64,000 bases of DNA from Saussurea involucrata (Eukaryota > Streptophyta > Magnoliopsida > Asterales > Asteraceae). Every line of letters begins with the position of its first letter. The stretch's first letter is position 1. Positions 63,350 to 64,000 of the stretch are shown here, piece after piece. Below the pieces are notes generated by a model. It ran no database searches and was not told the DNA's origin. It saw only the letters and a program-made list of their open reading frames with translations. A program made the translations under genes and the position numbers. The stretch is from contig CM066314.1 in NCBI GenBank assembly GCA_033807775.1, positions 97,008,929-97,072,928 of the forward strand, given 5' to 3'.

Positions 63350-64000
63350 TGTAACACCCCGTTTCCCAATTTACGTGAATTAACTGTCTCTTTTGGGGTT
63401 GAGTTAATTTTTGGGTCGTTATGTACGTGTTCAGGAATCTAGGGGCCAGTTTATCAATTTTGTAAGATGAGGGTGTGTTTTGGCATGTATGTAAAGGGAT
63501 GGAAACCCTAAACACCCTCATTTGCAGCCATTTGTTTCTTTAGCAAAGAAGAGAGAAAAGAGAAAGGGATTTTCGGAGTTCTTGTGAGCTGTTGTGAAAG
63601 ATCGACCGATTCTCCTTCGTTAACCGTTGGATCGTCGTGAAATTTGGACAGCGACTTCACGACCCTCTAATATACATTCTGACCGGAGGGATTTGGCATC
63701 GGAGTTCCCAGTAGAGAGAACCAAGTGTCCGAAGTTGCTGTATTCTTCCAGGCGGAGTTCTTGTGAGCTGCTGTGAAAGATCGACCGATTCTCCTTCGTT
63801 AACCGTTGGATCGTCGTGAAATTTGGACAGCGACTTCATGACCCTCTAATAAACATTCTGACCGGAGGGATTTGGCATCGGAGTTCCCAGTAGAGAGAAC
63901 CAAGTGTTCGAAGTTGCTGTATTTTCCAGGCGAAAGATTTGGTGATTTTGGAAGATTCAAGTTGTGAAAGGTTCTAAGAGGATTGTTGTTCGCGGTCTAG
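63350..64000 (+). repeat. G14: start of a gypsy-type LTR
   Basis: The sequence TGTAACACCCCGTTTCCCAA abruptly replaces S13 RT. TGTAACACCC is also the start of the G8 LTR and of many plant gypsy LTRs. Nothing after it is coding. It contains a 179-bp tandem duplication and runs off the window. ACGTT at 63345-63349 would be the left target duplication; the right side is not visible. Confidence 0.65.
63575..63932 (+). repeat. G14: 179-bp tandem duplication
   Basis: Two copies, 63575-63753 and 63754-63932, both starting GGAGTTCTTGTGAGCTG and ending TTCCAGGCG. They share GATCGACCGATTCTCCTTCG and GGATCGTCGTGAAATTTGG and differ at a few positions (for example CACGACC/CATGACC). Confidence 0.93.

Overview
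The window is repeat-rich plant nuclear DNA. I see no host gene, tRNA, rRNA or bacterial-type feature. Every coding stretch I can assign is LTR-retrotransposon Gag, Gag-Pol linker, protease (PR), integrase (IN), reverse transcriptase (RT), RNase H or an extra 3' open reading frame. Most copies are Ty1/copia elements of Sirevirus type: iMet-tRNA primer-binding site (PBS) TGGTATCAGAGC, Gag with a CCHC knuckle followed by a very long coiled-coil linker ending in IWVPK, repeated polypurine tracts (PPT, AGGGGGAG), and an env-like ORF after Pol. Two or three loci are Ty3/gypsy. A flowering plant is certain on these grounds. A dicot, perhaps of the daisy family, is my guess only. Copy names S1-S13 (Sirevirus-like) and G0, G8, G14 (gypsy-like) are mine.

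Layout. 1-928: gypsy remnant G0. 929-1615: 5' end of S1 (minus). 1616-2683: S2 (minus) with an internal inversion of gag. 2684-5275: S3 gag and linker (minus). 5276-10557: S4 (plus), which lost pol but kept linker, PPT array, env-like ORF and 3' LTR. 10558-20271: S5 (plus), split by the complete non-autonomous S6 (13872-19365, TSD ACGTT). 20272-30372: S7 (plus), whose 5' LTR is split by the complete gypsy element G8 (20533-29060, TSD CATAC). 30373-55250: S9 (plus), split by the complete 15.3-kb S10 (minus, 32927-48191, TSD GCTAA). 55251-56665: fragments S11 and S12. 56666-63349: S13 (plus), cut by the start of a gypsy-type LTR (G14) that runs to the window end.

Insertion order follows from the nesting: S5 is older than S6 and S7; S7 is older than G8 and S9; S9 is older than S10. 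All copies carry stops or frameshifts, so none seems able to move alone, although S6, G8 and S10 have matching LTR pairs and intact target duplications and did move as units.

Most interesting points. (1) S9 and S10 share a conserved promoter-like block (ACGT boxes, ATTGG, TATA) just upstream of the env-like ATG, 1.1-1.4 kb after the Pol stop. (2) The S10 env-like frame spans about 1,715 codons with no evident membrane segment. (3) A pyrimidine tract plus CAG sits immediately before PR in five copies although the Gag/Pol frame relation differs. (4) Each family is filled with its own short palindromic motif.
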